A stretch of 64,000 nucleotides of DNA from positions 62,001-126,000 of the forward strand of contig CANGYJ010000008.1 in assembly GCA_947458455.1 (NCBI GenBank), read 5' to 3'. Origin of the DNA: Verrucomicrobiaceae bacterium (GTDB lineage Bacteria > Verrucomicrobiota > Verrucomicrobiia > Verrucomicrobiales > Verrucomicrobiaceae). Shown in pieces: positions 35,007-45,387 of this stretch; the stretch's first letter is position 1, and every line of letters begins with the position of its first letter. The notes beneath the pieces were generated by a model. The model saw only the letters and a list, made by a program, of their open reading frames with translations. It made no database searches and was not told the origin of the DNA. A program made the translations under genes and the position numbers.

Positions 35007-36833
35007 ATGTCCCGCATCCGCATTCTCTCCGACGCCCTCGCCAGCCAGGTGGCAGCGGGTGAGGTCGTGGAGCGGCCCGCCGCCGTCGTGCGGGAGCTGG
35101 TAGAAAACAGCCTCGATGCCGGGGCGGGCCACATCGAGGTCCACGCCCAGCGGGGCGGCATGGCGATGCTGAAAATCGTGGATGACGGCAGTGGCATGGA
35201 CCGCGAGGACGCGATGCTTTGCCTCGAACGCCATGCCACGAGCAAAATCCGCACGAAAGACGACCTCGCGGCGATCAATACCTTCGGCTTTCGCGGCGAG
35301 GCCATGCCGAGCATCGCCAGCGTGAGCCGCTTCCGCCTGGCCACGCGAGAAAAAGACGCGCTGGTCGGCACCGAGGTGGAGGTGAACGGCGGCAAGCTCG
35401 TCGAGGTGCGGGATCACGGCGGCTCTGGCGGGACCACGATCGAGGTGCGCTCGCTTTTTTTCAATGTGCCCGCCCGCCGGAAATTCCTGCGCACGGAGCC
35501 GACGGAATTCTCCCACGTCGAGCAGCAGGTGCTGCTGCACGCCATCGCGAATCCGCATGTGGCCTTCACGCTCACCCACAATGGTGATCTCACCTTTCAC
35601 CTGCCGGCCACGCGGGATCTGCTGGAGCGCATTCGCGGCCTCATGGGCGATGAACTGGCGAACCGCCTCATCAAGGTGGAAGAGCAGACGCATCACGGCG
35701 TGACGATCTCCGGCTACATCGGCGGCCCCGGCATGAGCCGCTCAAACCGCCAGATGCAGATCACCTACCTGAACGGCCGCCCCATCGAGAGCGCCAGCAT
35801 CTCGTATGGCCTGCGCGAGGGCTATCACACGGCGCTGATGAAGGGCCAGCATCCGGTGACCTATCTTTTCATCCAGATGGATGCTCACGCCTTTGATGTG
35901 AATGTGCATCCGGCGAAGAAAGAGGTGCGCTTTCATGATGGAAACAGCGTGCGTGATGCCATCGCGAGAGCCGTGAGCCGCACGCTCGAGACGGCGAACA
36001 AGCTTCACTCCGGCCATGCGCCGATGCGGCCTGCGCCCGCGCCGCCTCCACCCGCCATCGAAATCGAACCACCGAAGCAGGAAGTCCTGCGTCTCGCAGT
36101 CGAAAAACAGTCGCCACCCCTGAAGCGTGAGTTTGAGCCCACGAAGCCTGTCGAGCCTGCGAAGCCCGTTTCGATGCCAGCGCCGCTTCCTGCGCCTCCG
36201 GCAGCTAAACCAACGCCTGCTCCCAAAGCCGAGCCAAAGACCGAGATGCCTGATTTCCGCATCATCGGCGTGCTGCAGAAGCTCTATGTGCTCATGGAGA
36301 GCCCCGAGGGTCTCGTTTTGATGGATCAGCACGCGGCACATGAGCGGGTGAACTTCGAAAAATTCCGCCGCGCCCTCGAAAGCGGCGGCGTGCCCTGCCA
36401 GCGGCTGCTGATCCCCATCACGCTGCAAACCACGCCGCGTGATTCCGACCTGCTACGGCAGAATTTGACCGTACTGAGCCGTCTCGGCATCGAGATCGAT
36501 TCCTTCGGGCCAAACACCTTCAAAGTGGAAGCGCTGCCGGCTTTCTTGAAGACTCACGATCCCGCAGCGTGGCTCGATCAAGTCATCGAAGAGCTCAGCA
36601 GCCTCAGCGCCAAGACCTCCTCGCTACGTCTCAGTGAGGATGCCATCGCCACCACCGCCTGCCGCGCTTCGGTCAAGAGCAACGACGTACTCAGCATCCC
36701 CGAGCTGCAAGGCCTGCTCAAAGATCTCTTCGCCTGCGAAATGCCCTACTGCTGCCCTCACGGTCGCCCGACTCTCGTGCAAATCGGCACCGCCGAGCTG
36801 GAGCGAAAGTTTGGCCGACGAGCACCGCAGTGA
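35007..36833 (+). CDS. mutL: DNA mismatch repair protein MutL
   Basis: The protein is 608 residues from the ATG at 35007. The GHKL ATPase motifs are present: ELVENSLDAGA, DDGSGM, RHATSKI and FGFRGEAM. A transducer domain follows (FNVPARRKFL, NVHPAKKEVRF), then a Pro/Ala/Lys-rich linker (~345-420). The C-terminal domain carries the endonuclease motif DQHAAHERVNFE (near residue 439) plus ACRASVKSND and CPHGRPT. Such MutL proteins nick DNA themselves, as expected in bacteria without MutH. No mutS is nearby. Longer in-frame extensions upstream lack homology. Confidence 0.97.
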   Translation: MSRIRILSDALASQVAAGEVVERPAAVVRELVENSLDAGAGHIEVHAQRGGMAMLKIVDDGSGMDREDAMLCLERHATSKIRTKDDLAAINTFGFRGEAMPSIASVSRFRLATREKDALVGTEVEVNGGKLVEVRDHGGSGGTTIEVRSLFFNVPARRKFLRTEPTEFSHVEQQVLLHAIANPHVAFTLTHNGDLTFHLPATRDLLERIRGLMGDELANRLIKVEEQTHHGVTISGYIGGPGMSRSNRQMQITYLNGRPIESASISYGLREGYHTALMKGQHPVTYLFIQMDAHAFDVNVHPAKKEVRFHDGNSVRDAIARAVSRTLETANKLHSGHAPMRPAPAPPPPAIEIEPPKQEVLRLAVEKQSPPLKREFEPTKPVEPAKPVSMPAPLPAPPAAKPTPAPKAEPKTEMPDFRIIGVLQKLYVLMESPEGLVLMDQHAAHERVNFEKFRRALESGGVPCQRLLIPITLQTTPRDSDLLRQNLTVLSRLGIEIDSFGPNTFKVEALPAFLKTHDPAAWLDQVIEELSSLSAKTSSLRLSEDAIATTACRASVKSNDVLSIPELQGLLKDLFACEMPYCCPHGRPTLVQIGTAELERKFGRRAPQ

Positions 36834-36837
36834 GGCA

Positions 36838-37545
36838 TCAAAAGAAGATCGGTGCCGGCACCACCTGGACGCCGCCGTTACCGAGCGGGTTGCCCTTGGT
36901 CTCCTCGATCTCATCGACGACACCCGCTTTGAAGTTCAGGCTCAGCGTTCCCACCTCCACCTTCACATAGATCACCGTCTGCACGAGTTGGCCGAAGGCA
37001 TCGCGACCGGTCGTCACCTGCGGTACCTTTTCATACATGGCGTATTCGAGACGCTCTTGTTTGCCACCCGCATTGATCTTGGTGTTCTTCCGCGTAGGCT
37101 TGCCGAGAGAGGCCTGTACCTCTTCGCTGGTCATGCCGAGAGCCACCTGATTGTTTTTGATGAGCTCGGCCACCTGCTGGGTGCGTGCGAAGAGCTTCTT
37201 AAGTTTGTCGGCGAGCTGCGGATCGGCGGAGAGGATGTCCGCCTGTCTCACCCAGCCGGCCACATCACCATGGCGGGCACGGCCACGCACGCGGTAGGAG
37301 GTATCACTCATCGCCACGAGGGTGACGGGCACACCCGGTGCGAAGCTGCCGATGGCGCGGTCGAATTTGTTCGTGGTGTAAACCGGAACCTCCGCCTGGA
37401 TGCGCACGATGACGGGCCTCGGCGTGAGACCTTCGATGGAGAAGGTGCCCGGCTCCTGCGGCAGAGATGATTTGTTTCTGGAAAGCTGCCCGGAAGCAAA
37501 AGAGAGCGCCGCGAGGCACATCGTGAAGATAAGGAGGCTTTTCAT
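36838..37545 (-). CDS. Secreted SH3-domain protein with SmpA/OmlA-like C-terminus
   Basis: The 235-residue protein has a signal peptide (LIFTMCLAALSFASG) and an SH3-like barrel (VIVRIQAEVPVYTTNKF, VAMSDTSYRVRGRARHGDVAGWV). A C-terminal section contains LGMTSEEVQASLGKPTRKN, the signature of SmpA/OmlA-type lipoproteins. It may bind peptidoglycan or proteins at the envelope. It is convergent with mutL (5-base gap) and divergent from hemL (97 bases). The start at 37545 is fixed by the signal peptide. Confidence 0.78.
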   Translation of the reverse strand: MKSLLIFTMCLAALSFASGQLSRNKSSLPQEPGTFSIEGLTPRPVIVRIQAEVPVYTTNKFDRAIGSFAPGVPVTLVAMSDTSYRVRGRARHGDVAGWVRQADILSADPQLADKLKKLFARTQQVAELIKNNQVALGMTSEEVQASLGKPTRKNTKINAGGKQERLEYAMYEKVPQVTTGRDAFGQLVQTVIYVKVEVGTLSLNFKAGVVDEIEETKGNPLGNGGVQVVPAPIFF

Positions 37546-37642
37546 GGCAGTTGGCAGGCAGAATACCCGACTCCGACGCCTGCGGGCAACCTTTTGTTCG
37601 ACGCTCGTGGAGTTCCGCGTATCCCTTTGCCCCCTTCTGACC

Positions 37643-38929
<1,287 letters not shown>

Positions 38930-38938
38930 TCTATTTCC

Positions 38939-39328
38939 ATGAGGCCCACGACGACCATTACCCTGTGTGCACTCGTGCAACTCGTGATCATCACGGGCGC
39001 GTGGCTGCTCACGAGGTCGTTTCGCAAGCTCGACCTCATTGTCAGCGAGCAGACCGGTTTATTAGAGCCCTCGCCGGGCTTTGTGAGCAGTCTCTTTGCG
39101 AGCTACGGCTGGTTGTTGTTGTCCCTTCCGCTGCTGTTTTTCGTCTATAGGCTACAAAGCATGAAAACCGATCTGCAAATTCATGCCGTTACTGCCCTCG
39201 GCGCGCGGCTGTGCATCGGTATCACGTTAATGGTGTTTGCTTTCTGTGCCTGGACGACCTCGCAGATGATGTCCGCCGCCTGGGACCAGCGGGAAATGCC
39301 ACTCAAGCCTCTGAATGAATCCCGGTGA
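38939..39328 (+). CDS. Small integral membrane protein, hypothetical
   Basis: This 129-residue protein has three predicted membrane helices (residues ~7-25, ~50-70 and ~88-110). No family was recognised. It starts 9 bases after hemL and may be co-transcribed. It is probably a lineage-specific inner-membrane protein. Confidence 0.6.
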   Translation: MRPTTTITLCALVQLVIITGAWLLTRSFRKLDLIVSEQTGLLEPSPGFVSSLFASYGWLLLSLPLLFFVYRLQSMKTDLQIHAVTALGARLCIGITLMVFAFCAWTTSQMMSAAWDQREMPLKPLNESR

Positions 39329-39371
39329 AAGAAAAGCTGCCATCAGCGGTCGCTCGTGTTATTTCTCACCC

Positions 39372-39656
39372 ATGCCGAAACTCACCATCGACCTCCCGGA
39401 CGCGATCATGCCCGTCCTGAACCGCAAAGCGGAGGGCTGGCAGCAGACTCCCGAAGGCTTCCTATCGAGCTATGTGAAGCTATGCCTTGAGAACGACGAG
39501 CAGCCCTCCGCTGATCCTGCCCGCGCGGCGCTGGAGGACATCCTGGAGGAGCGGGACAAGGGGCCTTTTGTCACGATCACTGACGTGGATGCTTATCGGC
39601 AGGAAATCCGGGGAATCGCCCTCAAGAAGCTTCAGCAATCCCAGCGTCATGCCTGA
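39372..39656 (+). CDS. ParD-like antitoxin
   Basis: This 94-residue protein begins MPKLTIDLPDAIMPVLNRKA, typical of antitoxins that pair with RelE/ParE toxins, followed by a charged C-terminal helix expected to wrap the toxin. Its end overlaps the toxin start by 8 bp. Assignment rests on gene order and composition more than on a strong motif. Confidence 0.7.
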   Translation: MPKLTIDLPDAIMPVLNRKAEGWQQTPEGFLSSYVKLCLENDEQPSADPARAALEDILEERDKGPFVTITDVDAYRQEIRGIALKKLQQSQRHA

Positions 39657-39978
39657 GCTGCAGGTTCATCCAGAGGTCAAATATGACCTGGCTGAGATCT
39701 ATGTTTACATCGCGCAGGATCATCCTGATGCGGCAGAGGCTGTTGAACTGGCCGTCACGGATGCCTTTGAGCTCCTCGCCAGTCATCCCCGCCCGGGCAC
39801 CGAATACTCACCCCTTCGCCGCACCTTGAAAGGCATCCGCCTGATGGTGGTCACCGAGTATCCAAACTACCTCATCTACTACCGCCCGCTGCCGGAGGAT
39901 GCAGGTGTGAGAATCCTGTATGTGCTGCATGCGGCGCGAGATGCCGTCACCGTTGCCAAAGACCATCGTCGCCAGTAA
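39649..39978 (+). CDS. ParE/RelE-superfamily toxin
   Basis: The 109-residue protein has the fold pattern VHPEVKYDLAEIYVYIAQ, AVTDAFELLASHPRPGTEY, RLMVVTEYPNYLIYYRP and a final strand VRILYVLHAARD, all typical of ParE-type toxins that inhibit gyrase or cleave mRNA. It follows an antitoxin-like gene with an 8-bp overlap. Whether it is active cannot be told. Confidence 0.85.
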   Translation: MPELQVHPEVKYDLAEIYVYIAQDHPDAAEAVELAVTDAFELLASHPRPGTEYSPLRRTLKGIRLMVVTEYPNYLIYYRPLPEDAGVRILYVLHAARDAVTVAKDHRRQ

Positions 39979-39993
39979 CCATTCTTCGCCACC

Positions 39994-40341
39994 ATGAACG
40001 AACCCAAATTCGCTGTCGCCCAATTGGATGAGATCACGCCGACGCCTTGCCCGTGTGGGCAGGCGCGGAGAGCCTTCAAAGAACCTTGGAACACGCTGGC
40101 GACGGTTCATCTGACGGACATTCACGCGGACTCGAAGGCGCACTGGCATGAGAAGATGACGGAGATTTACATCGTGCTGGAGGGCGAAGGGCATCTCGAA
40201 GCGGACGGGCAGATCATTCCGCTGAAGCCGATGACGACGGTGATGATCCGGCCTGGCTGCGTGCATCGTGCGGTGGGAAAACTGCGCATCATCAATGTGC
40301 CGATGCCGCCTTTTGATCCGGCGGATGAGTTTGAGGTGTGA
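39994..40341 (+). CDS. Cupin domain protein
   Basis: This 115-residue single-domain cupin carries the metal-binding motif HWHEKMTEIYIVLEGEG and the second motif PGCVHRAVG. Such proteins bind metal and range from isomerases to storage or sensing proteins; no specific substrate is indicated. It lies 15 bases after the toxin gene and upstream of tex. Confidence 0.83.
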   Translation: MNEPKFAVAQLDEITPTPCPCGQARRAFKEPWNTLATVHLTDIHADSKAHWHEKMTEIYIVLEGEGHLEADGQIIPLKPMTTVMIRPGCVHRAVGKLRIINVPMPPFDPADEFEV

Positions 40342-40469
40342 AAGGCGCACGGTCGATGCAAGCGCCATGAATGAGAAAAGTTTTTCACAGCAGGCTGACA
40401 TTACTTGCTGGGTGATACCGCGTCGCTAACACGAGCGGCCCAACCACCCCGCCTTCCATTTTCCCAACC

Positions 40470-42839
40470 ATGTCTGCTGCCAACGAACTGAACATCAACA
40501 TCGCCCACGTTGAACGCATCGCCGGAGAGCTGAAACTGCGGCCAATCCAGGTCGGTGCGACGGCCAAACTGCTCGCGGATGGCGCGACGGTGCCGTTCAT
40601 CTCCCGCTATCGTAAGGAAGCGACCGGGGAACTCGACGAAGTGCAGATTCAAAACATCCAGGAACGCATGGGGCAGCTCGTGGCGATGGATGATCGACGT
40701 GCGGCCATTGTGAAATCGCTCGAAGAGCGGAAACTGATGACAGATGTGCTGCGAGCCAAAATTGACAAGGCGGACACGATGAATGCGCTTGAGGACGTTT
40801 TCGCGCCGTTCCGACCGAAACGCCGCACGAAGGCCACCATCGCGAAAGAGAAGGGTTTGGAGCCGCTGGCGGACTTCATCGAGCAAAACGTGCTCACAAA
40901 CGCGGTCGATCTCGATGGCGAGGCGGCGAAGTTTGTGAAGCTCGACGCCGAAACGGACGAATTGAAGGTCAAAGATGCCGCCGAGGCTCTCGCCGGTGCT
41001 CGCGACATCATCGCGGAACGCATCAGCGATACCGCCGAGGTGCGTGCGGCCTTGAGAAAGCTCTTCGCGGACAATGGCACGGTGACTTCGAAGGTCATGT
41101 TTGGCAAAGAAGAGGACCCGGAGGCGCAGAAGTTCCGCGATTACTTCGACTGGACGGAGCCGGTGAAGTCGATCCCGTCTCATCGCATGCTCGCGATTCG
41201 TCGCGGCGAAAAAGAAGGCTTCCTGCTCATGCGCATTCAGCCGATGGAGGCGGATGCGATTGCGCTCGTCGAGCGTCTCACGGTGAAAGGCAACAACACC
41301 TGCTCCGCGCAGGTGAAACTGGCCGCGCAGGATGCTTACAAGCGTCTTTTGAGCTCCAGCATGGAGACGGAGGCACGCCTCGAATCGAAGAAAAAGGCCG
41401 ACGCGGAGGCCGTGAAGGTCTTTGCGGACAATCTGCGCGAATTGCTGCTCGCGGCACCGCTGGGTCAGAAGCGTGTTTTGGGCATCGACCCCGGTTTCCG
41501 CACGGGTTGCAAGGTCGTGGTGCTCGATGCGCAGGGGCAGCTCGTCTATAACGATGTCATTTATCTGCTCGGCGATGGGAACAGCCTCATGCATGCGAAG
41601 ACGCTGCTCATGAATCTGATCGAACGCTTCAAGGTGCAGGCCATCGCCATCGGCAATGGGACCGCGAGCCGCGAGACGGAGATGTTTGTGAAAAAGATCG
41701 GCGTGCCGTCCTCGATCCCAGTGATCATGGTGAATGAAAGCGGCGCATCGATTTACAGTGCCAGCGAGGTGGCTCGCGAGGAGTTCCCGAACCACGACGT
41801 CACCGTGCGCGGCTCCGTTTCCATCGCCCGCCGTCTCATGGACCCGTTGGCGGAGCTGGTGAAGCTCGATCCGAAGTCCATCGGTGTCGGCCAGTATCAG
41901 CATGATGTGGATCAGACAATGCTTCAGGGCAGTCTCGACAACGTCGTCATCAGCACCGTGAACGCCGTGGGCGTGGAGCTGAACACGGCGTCGAAGCAGC
42001 TTCTCAGTTACGTTTCCGGCCTGAACAGTGCCCACGCGGCCAACATCGTGGCCTTCCGCAATGAGCACGGTGCTTTCGCGAGTCGCAAAGACCTCCTCAA
42101 GGTGCCACGGCTCGGTGAAAAGGCCTTCGAGCAGGCCGCGGGCTTCCTGCGCATCCGAAGTGCGCCGAATCCGCTCGATTCGAGTGCGGTGCATCCGGAG
42201 CGTTATCCGCTCGTGGAGAAGATGGCGGCTGATCTCGGCTGCGGTGTGGCCGATTTGATGCAGAAGCCGGATTTGCGCACGAAGATCGACCTCAAGAAGT
42301 ATGTGAGCACCGATGTGGGCCTGCCCACCTTGCAGGACATCATGAACGAACTCGCGAAGCCGGGTCGCGACCCGCGCAAGCAGTTCGAGGTCTTCAGCTT
42401 CGCCGAAGGCGTGAGCGAGATGAAGCATCTCACCGTGGGCATGAAGCTGCCGGGCATCATCACGAACGTGACGGCCTTCGGTGCCTTTGTGGACATCGGC
42501 GTCCATCAGGACGGACTCGTGCATGTGAGCCAGCTGGCCGATCATTTCATCCGTGATGCCGCCGAGGTGGTGAAAGTGGCTCAAAAGGTCATGGTGACCG
42601 TCACGGAGGTGGATATTCCGAGAAAGCGCATCGCGCTGAGCATGAAAGCGAAGCCGGATTTCGAGAAGAAGACCGGCCAGGGCAAGCCGATGGGCCAGGG
42701 TGGCGGTCAACCGCGCACCTTCAGCAGCGGAGGTGGTGGCCAGCGCAGCTCCGGCGGCGGCATGGGCAATCCCTTTGGCGGAGGAGGCGGTGGTGGCGTC
42801 GATTGGTTCACCGCAGCGGCGCAAAAGGGGAAGAAGTGA
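40470..42839 (+). CDS. tex: RNA-binding transcription accessory protein Tex
   Basis: This 789-residue cytoplasmic protein has the Tex architecture: an N-terminal helical part (LRPIQVGATAKLLADGATVPFISR, with TGELDEVQI), a YqgF/RNase H-like domain near 335 (LGIDPGFRTGCKVVVLD), tandem helix-hairpin-helix motifs near 510 (LSYVSGLNSAHAANIVAFR) and an S1 RNA-binding domain near 655 (VTAFGAFVDIGVHQDGLVHVS). The last ~55 residues are Gly-rich, an extension common in this phylum. Tex binds nucleic acid and influences transcription; the gene is single and flanked by toxin-antitoxin modules. Confidence 0.97.
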   Translation: MSAANELNINIAHVERIAGELKLRPIQVGATAKLLADGATVPFISRYRKEATGELDEVQIQNIQERMGQLVAMDDRRAAIVKSLEERKLMTDVLRAKIDKADTMNALEDVFAPFRPKRRTKATIAKEKGLEPLADFIEQNVLTNAVDLDGEAAKFVKLDAETDELKVKDAAEALAGARDIIAERISDTAEVRAALRKLFADNGTVTSKVMFGKEEDPEAQKFRDYFDWTEPVKSIPSHRMLAIRRGEKEGFLLMRIQPMEADAIALVERLTVKGNNTCSAQVKLAAQDAYKRLLSSSMETEARLESKKKADAEAVKVFADNLRELLLAAPLGQKRVLGIDPGFRTGCKVVVLDAQGQLVYNDVIYLLGDGNSLMHAKTLLMNLIERFKVQAIAIGNGTASRETEMFVKKIGVPSSIPVIMVNESGASIYSASEVAREEFPNHDVTVRGSVSIARRLMDPLAELVKLDPKSIGVGQYQHDVDQTMLQGSLDNVVISTVNAVGVELNTASKQLLSYVSGLNSAHAANIVAFRNEHGAFASRKDLLKVPRLGEKAFEQAAGFLRIRSAPNPLDSSAVHPERYPLVEKMAADLGCGVADLMQKPDLRTKIDLKKYVSTDVGLPTLQDIMNELAKPGRDPRKQFEVFSFAEGVSEMKHLTVGMKLPGIITNVTAFGAFVDIGVHQDGLVHVSQLADHFIRDAAEVVKVAQKVMVTVTEVDIPRKRIALSMKAKPDFEKKTGQGKPMGQGGGQPRTFSSGGGGQRSSGGGMGNPFGGGGGGGVDWFTAAAQKGKK

Positions 42840-42926
42840 TTCATCCGCACAGACCTGGCCATGTTCGGACCTTCACCAGGCTGATCCAGCTCTCGACATT
42901 TCTTCGCGGATTTGTATCCTCACGGC

Positions 42927-43151
42927 ATGACCATCGCCCTCCCTCCAGCTCTCGGACATTTGGTTCAACGACTGCTCAGCACCGGACGCTACGCGGACGA
43001 GGGAGATGTCCTGCGGGAGGCTCTGCGTGTTCTGGAGCACCAGGAGTTTGATGAATCGCCCGCCTTGGAAGCCGCCTTGCTGGAGGGCGTGCGTTCGCCC
43101 CATGTGCCCTACGATGCCTCTGTGCTCGACCGCATCCGCCAGAACGCATAA
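42927..43151 (+). CDS. ParD-type ribbon-helix-helix antitoxin
   Basis: The 74-residue protein has a short N-terminal strand (MTIALPPALGHLVQRLLSTG), the RHH helix pattern (YADEGDVLREALRVLE) and a variable toxin-wrapping C-terminus. It is immediately followed by a ParE-like gene. The ATG at 42927 is preferred over a TTG 15 bases upstream. Confidence 0.85.
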   Translation: MTIALPPALGHLVQRLLSTGRYADEGDVLREALRVLEHQEFDESPALEAALLEGVRSPHVPYDASVLDRIRQNA

Positions 43152-43159
43152 GTCCCTGC

Positions 43160-43492
43160 ATGAGCCTGGAAATCTCCATTTCCACCCGCGCCGAGCAGGA
43201 CATGACCCTGCAGTACCGGTGGTATCTGGAGAATGCCGACGAGCAGATCGCCGAGCGCTATCTGCACGCCGTGCATGAAACGATCCACACCGTGGCAGGA
43301 AAACCTGACCTCGGCAGACCGCGCCACTTCAAAGCACCCGAGCTCGCCCAAATCCGGAGCATCCCGTTTCGGAAGCCCTTCAACCGCCTCCTGCTGTTCT
43401 ACTGGGATGGCCGCACGCTCCGCATCGAACGCGTCATGCACGGTGCCAGAGACCTGCCTCGTCGGCTTCTTGAGGACCCCGAGCCTTCCTGA
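43160..43492 (+). CDS. ParE-type toxin
   Basis: The 110-residue protein has the ParE features AEQDMTLQYRWYLENADEQ, LHAVHETIHTVAGKPDLG, IRSIPFRKPFNRLLLFYWDG and a terminal RVMHGARDLP. It follows the antitoxin after 8 bases. Targets of related toxins include DNA gyrase. It is the second such pair in about 4 kb. Confidence 0.87.
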   Translation: MSLEISISTRAEQDMTLQYRWYLENADEQIAERYLHAVHETIHTVAGKPDLGRPRHFKAPELAQIRSIPFRKPFNRLLLFYWDGRTLRIERVMHGARDLPRRLLEDPEPS

Positions 43493-43592
43493 TTCAGGGA
43501 AGTGATTCGCTAGTCCAGGATTCCCGATACCCTCTGTTGCCATCGGCCCGCGTGACAGTTGCAAGGGCTGCCTTCCGCGACGAGAGGGCAGC

Positions 43593-45197
43593 ATGGTCGA
43601 ATCAGACTTTATCATCATCGGCACAGGTGCCGGAGGCCTAAGCGCGGCGCTGCATGCCTCAGAGCATGGCAGCGTGATCATGCTCACGAAGCGCGGGGCG
43701 CTCGATTCGAACTCAAACTGGGCTCAGGGCGGCATCGCCTGCGTGACGGCGGGTGATGACTCGATCGAAAAGCATGTGAGCGATACGCTGATCGCCGGCG
43801 CGGGGCTTTGCAAAGAGGCCGCGGTGCGCACCATCGTGACCGAGGGGCCGAGCCGCATCGCGGAGCTGGTAAACTGGGGCGTTCACTTTGATCAGCGGGA
43901 GGCGAAGAGCGGTCACCTAGAGTTCGATCTGACCAAAGAGGGCGGACACTCCACACGCCGCGTTTTGCACGTGGCGGATGCCACGGGCAAAGAGATCACC
44001 GAAAAGCTCCTCGCGACTGTCCGGGCGAAGAAAAACATCACCATCCTCGAAAACCATTACGCCATCGATCTGATCACGACGGCGAAGCTGGGCCTCGCCT
44101 CTGAGGATCGTGTGCTCGGCGCTTATGTGCTCGATGAGACCACGGGCGAGGTGGAGACCTTTCGCAGTGACCGCGTGATCTTGGCGACGGGCGGCTGCGG
44201 ACGCGTTTACCTTTATACGACCAACCCGAAGGTGGCGACGGGTGACGGCGTGGCGATGGCCTGGCGTGCGGGAGCCACCGTGGCGAACATGGAATTCATC
44301 CAATTCCATCCGACGTGCCTTTATCATCCGCAGAAGCGCTCGTTTTTGATCACCGAGGCCATGCGCGGTGAAGGGGCGCGGCTTTACGACAAGAACGGCG
44401 TCGAGTTCATGCCGAAGTATGACAAGCGCGGCACACTGGCTCCTCGCGACATCGTGGCGCGAGCCATTGACCATGAGATCAAGCGCACCGGCGGTCCCTG
44501 CGTCTATCTCGACATCAGCCACAAACCTGCGGACTTCATCCTGAGCCACTTTCCGAACATCCACCGCGAGTGTCTGGCCATCGGCATCGACATCACGAAG
44601 GAGCCGATCCCCGTCGTCCCTGCTGCGCACTATCAATGTGGCGGCGTTTTGACGGATGTGAACGGCGCCACGAGCATCCGCGGCCTTTGCGCCGTGGGCG
44701 AGGTGGGATGCACCGGCCTGCACGGCGCGAACCGCCTGGCGAGCAATTCACTGCTCGAATGCGTGGTAACCTCTCACCGCTCGGTGGCGCATCTGCTCAA
44801 GAAGCTGCCCATCGGCAAAAAAGCCGAGCAGAGCTATGATTTGAAGCCGTGGCAAAGCAGCGGCGTGGTCGAAAACGACGAGCTGGTGGTCATCTACCAC
44901 AACTGGGACGAGATCCGCCGCCTGATGTGGGACTACGTCTCGATCGTGCGTACGAACAAGCGCCTTCAACGTGCCGCCGCCCGCTTGCGAAACCTCAAAC
45001 GCGAAGTGCAGGAGTTTTACTGGAACAACCGCGTGACGAGCGAGATCCTCGAACTGCGCAACCTCGTTGAGACCGCTTCACTCATCGTCGAATGTGCCAT
45101 CCGCCGCCACGAGAGCCGCGGCCTGCATTACACGCTGGACTATCCGACGACAGACGACTCGCACGAACTGCACGACACAGCGCTGCGGCGTTATTGA
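43593..45197 (+). CDS. nadB: L-aspartate oxidase
   Basis: This 534-residue FAD enzyme catalyses the first step of NAD synthesis, L-aspartate to iminoaspartate. It has an FAD-binding GTGAGGLSAALHA, SNSNWAQGGIA, the substrate-site HGANRLASNSLLE block and a C-terminal helical domain (ILELRNLVETASLIVECAIRR, RHESRG). The length matches the family. nadA and nadC are not nearby. Confidence 0.97.
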   Translation: MVESDFIIIGTGAGGLSAALHASEHGSVIMLTKRGALDSNSNWAQGGIACVTAGDDSIEKHVSDTLIAGAGLCKEAAVRTIVTEGPSRIAELVNWGVHFDQREAKSGHLEFDLTKEGGHSTRRVLHVADATGKEITEKLLATVRAKKNITILENHYAIDLITTAKLGLASEDRVLGAYVLDETTGEVETFRSDRVILATGGCGRVYLYTTNPKVATGDGVAMAWRAGATVANMEFIQFHPTCLYHPQKRSFLITEAMRGEGARLYDKNGVEFMPKYDKRGTLAPRDIVARAIDHEIKRTGGPCVYLDISHKPADFILSHFPNIHRECLAIGIDITKEPIPVVPAAHYQCGGVLTDVNGATSIRGLCAVGEVGCTGLHGANRLASNSLLECVVTSHRSVAHLLKKLPIGKKAEQSYDLKPWQSSGVVENDELVVIYHNWDEIRRLMWDYVSIVRTNKRLQRAAARLRNLKREVQEFYWNNRVTSEILELRNLVETASLIVECAIRRHESRGLHYTLDYPTTDDSHELHDTALRRY

Positions 45198-45387
45198 AAT
45201 TGTTGGGACTGCACTTGGTTTTGCCGCAGGTGAGGTTTGAACGTCTTCTGCGAGGTGCCTGTCCATTTCCGCACACTTCGGGAAGGTTGAATTTCAGTCC
45301 GTTGAGTTTTTCCTGACCCGATTTCGGATTGCGATTTTCCTCTCGAAGCTGCTAAACTGTCTCACTGGCAAATTCCCCAACCCCCAC

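Noticed and set aside
40401-42824. Long open frame (about 800 codons) antisense to tex
   Set aside because: It mirrors the codon pattern of tex, has no recognisable domain or signal peptide, and is the usual shadow of a GC-rich gene.
45198-45387. Small gene or RNA between nadB and the secreted protein
   Set aside because: No convincing open frame, hairpin or known RNA was found; only a possible -10-like TAAACT near 45352.
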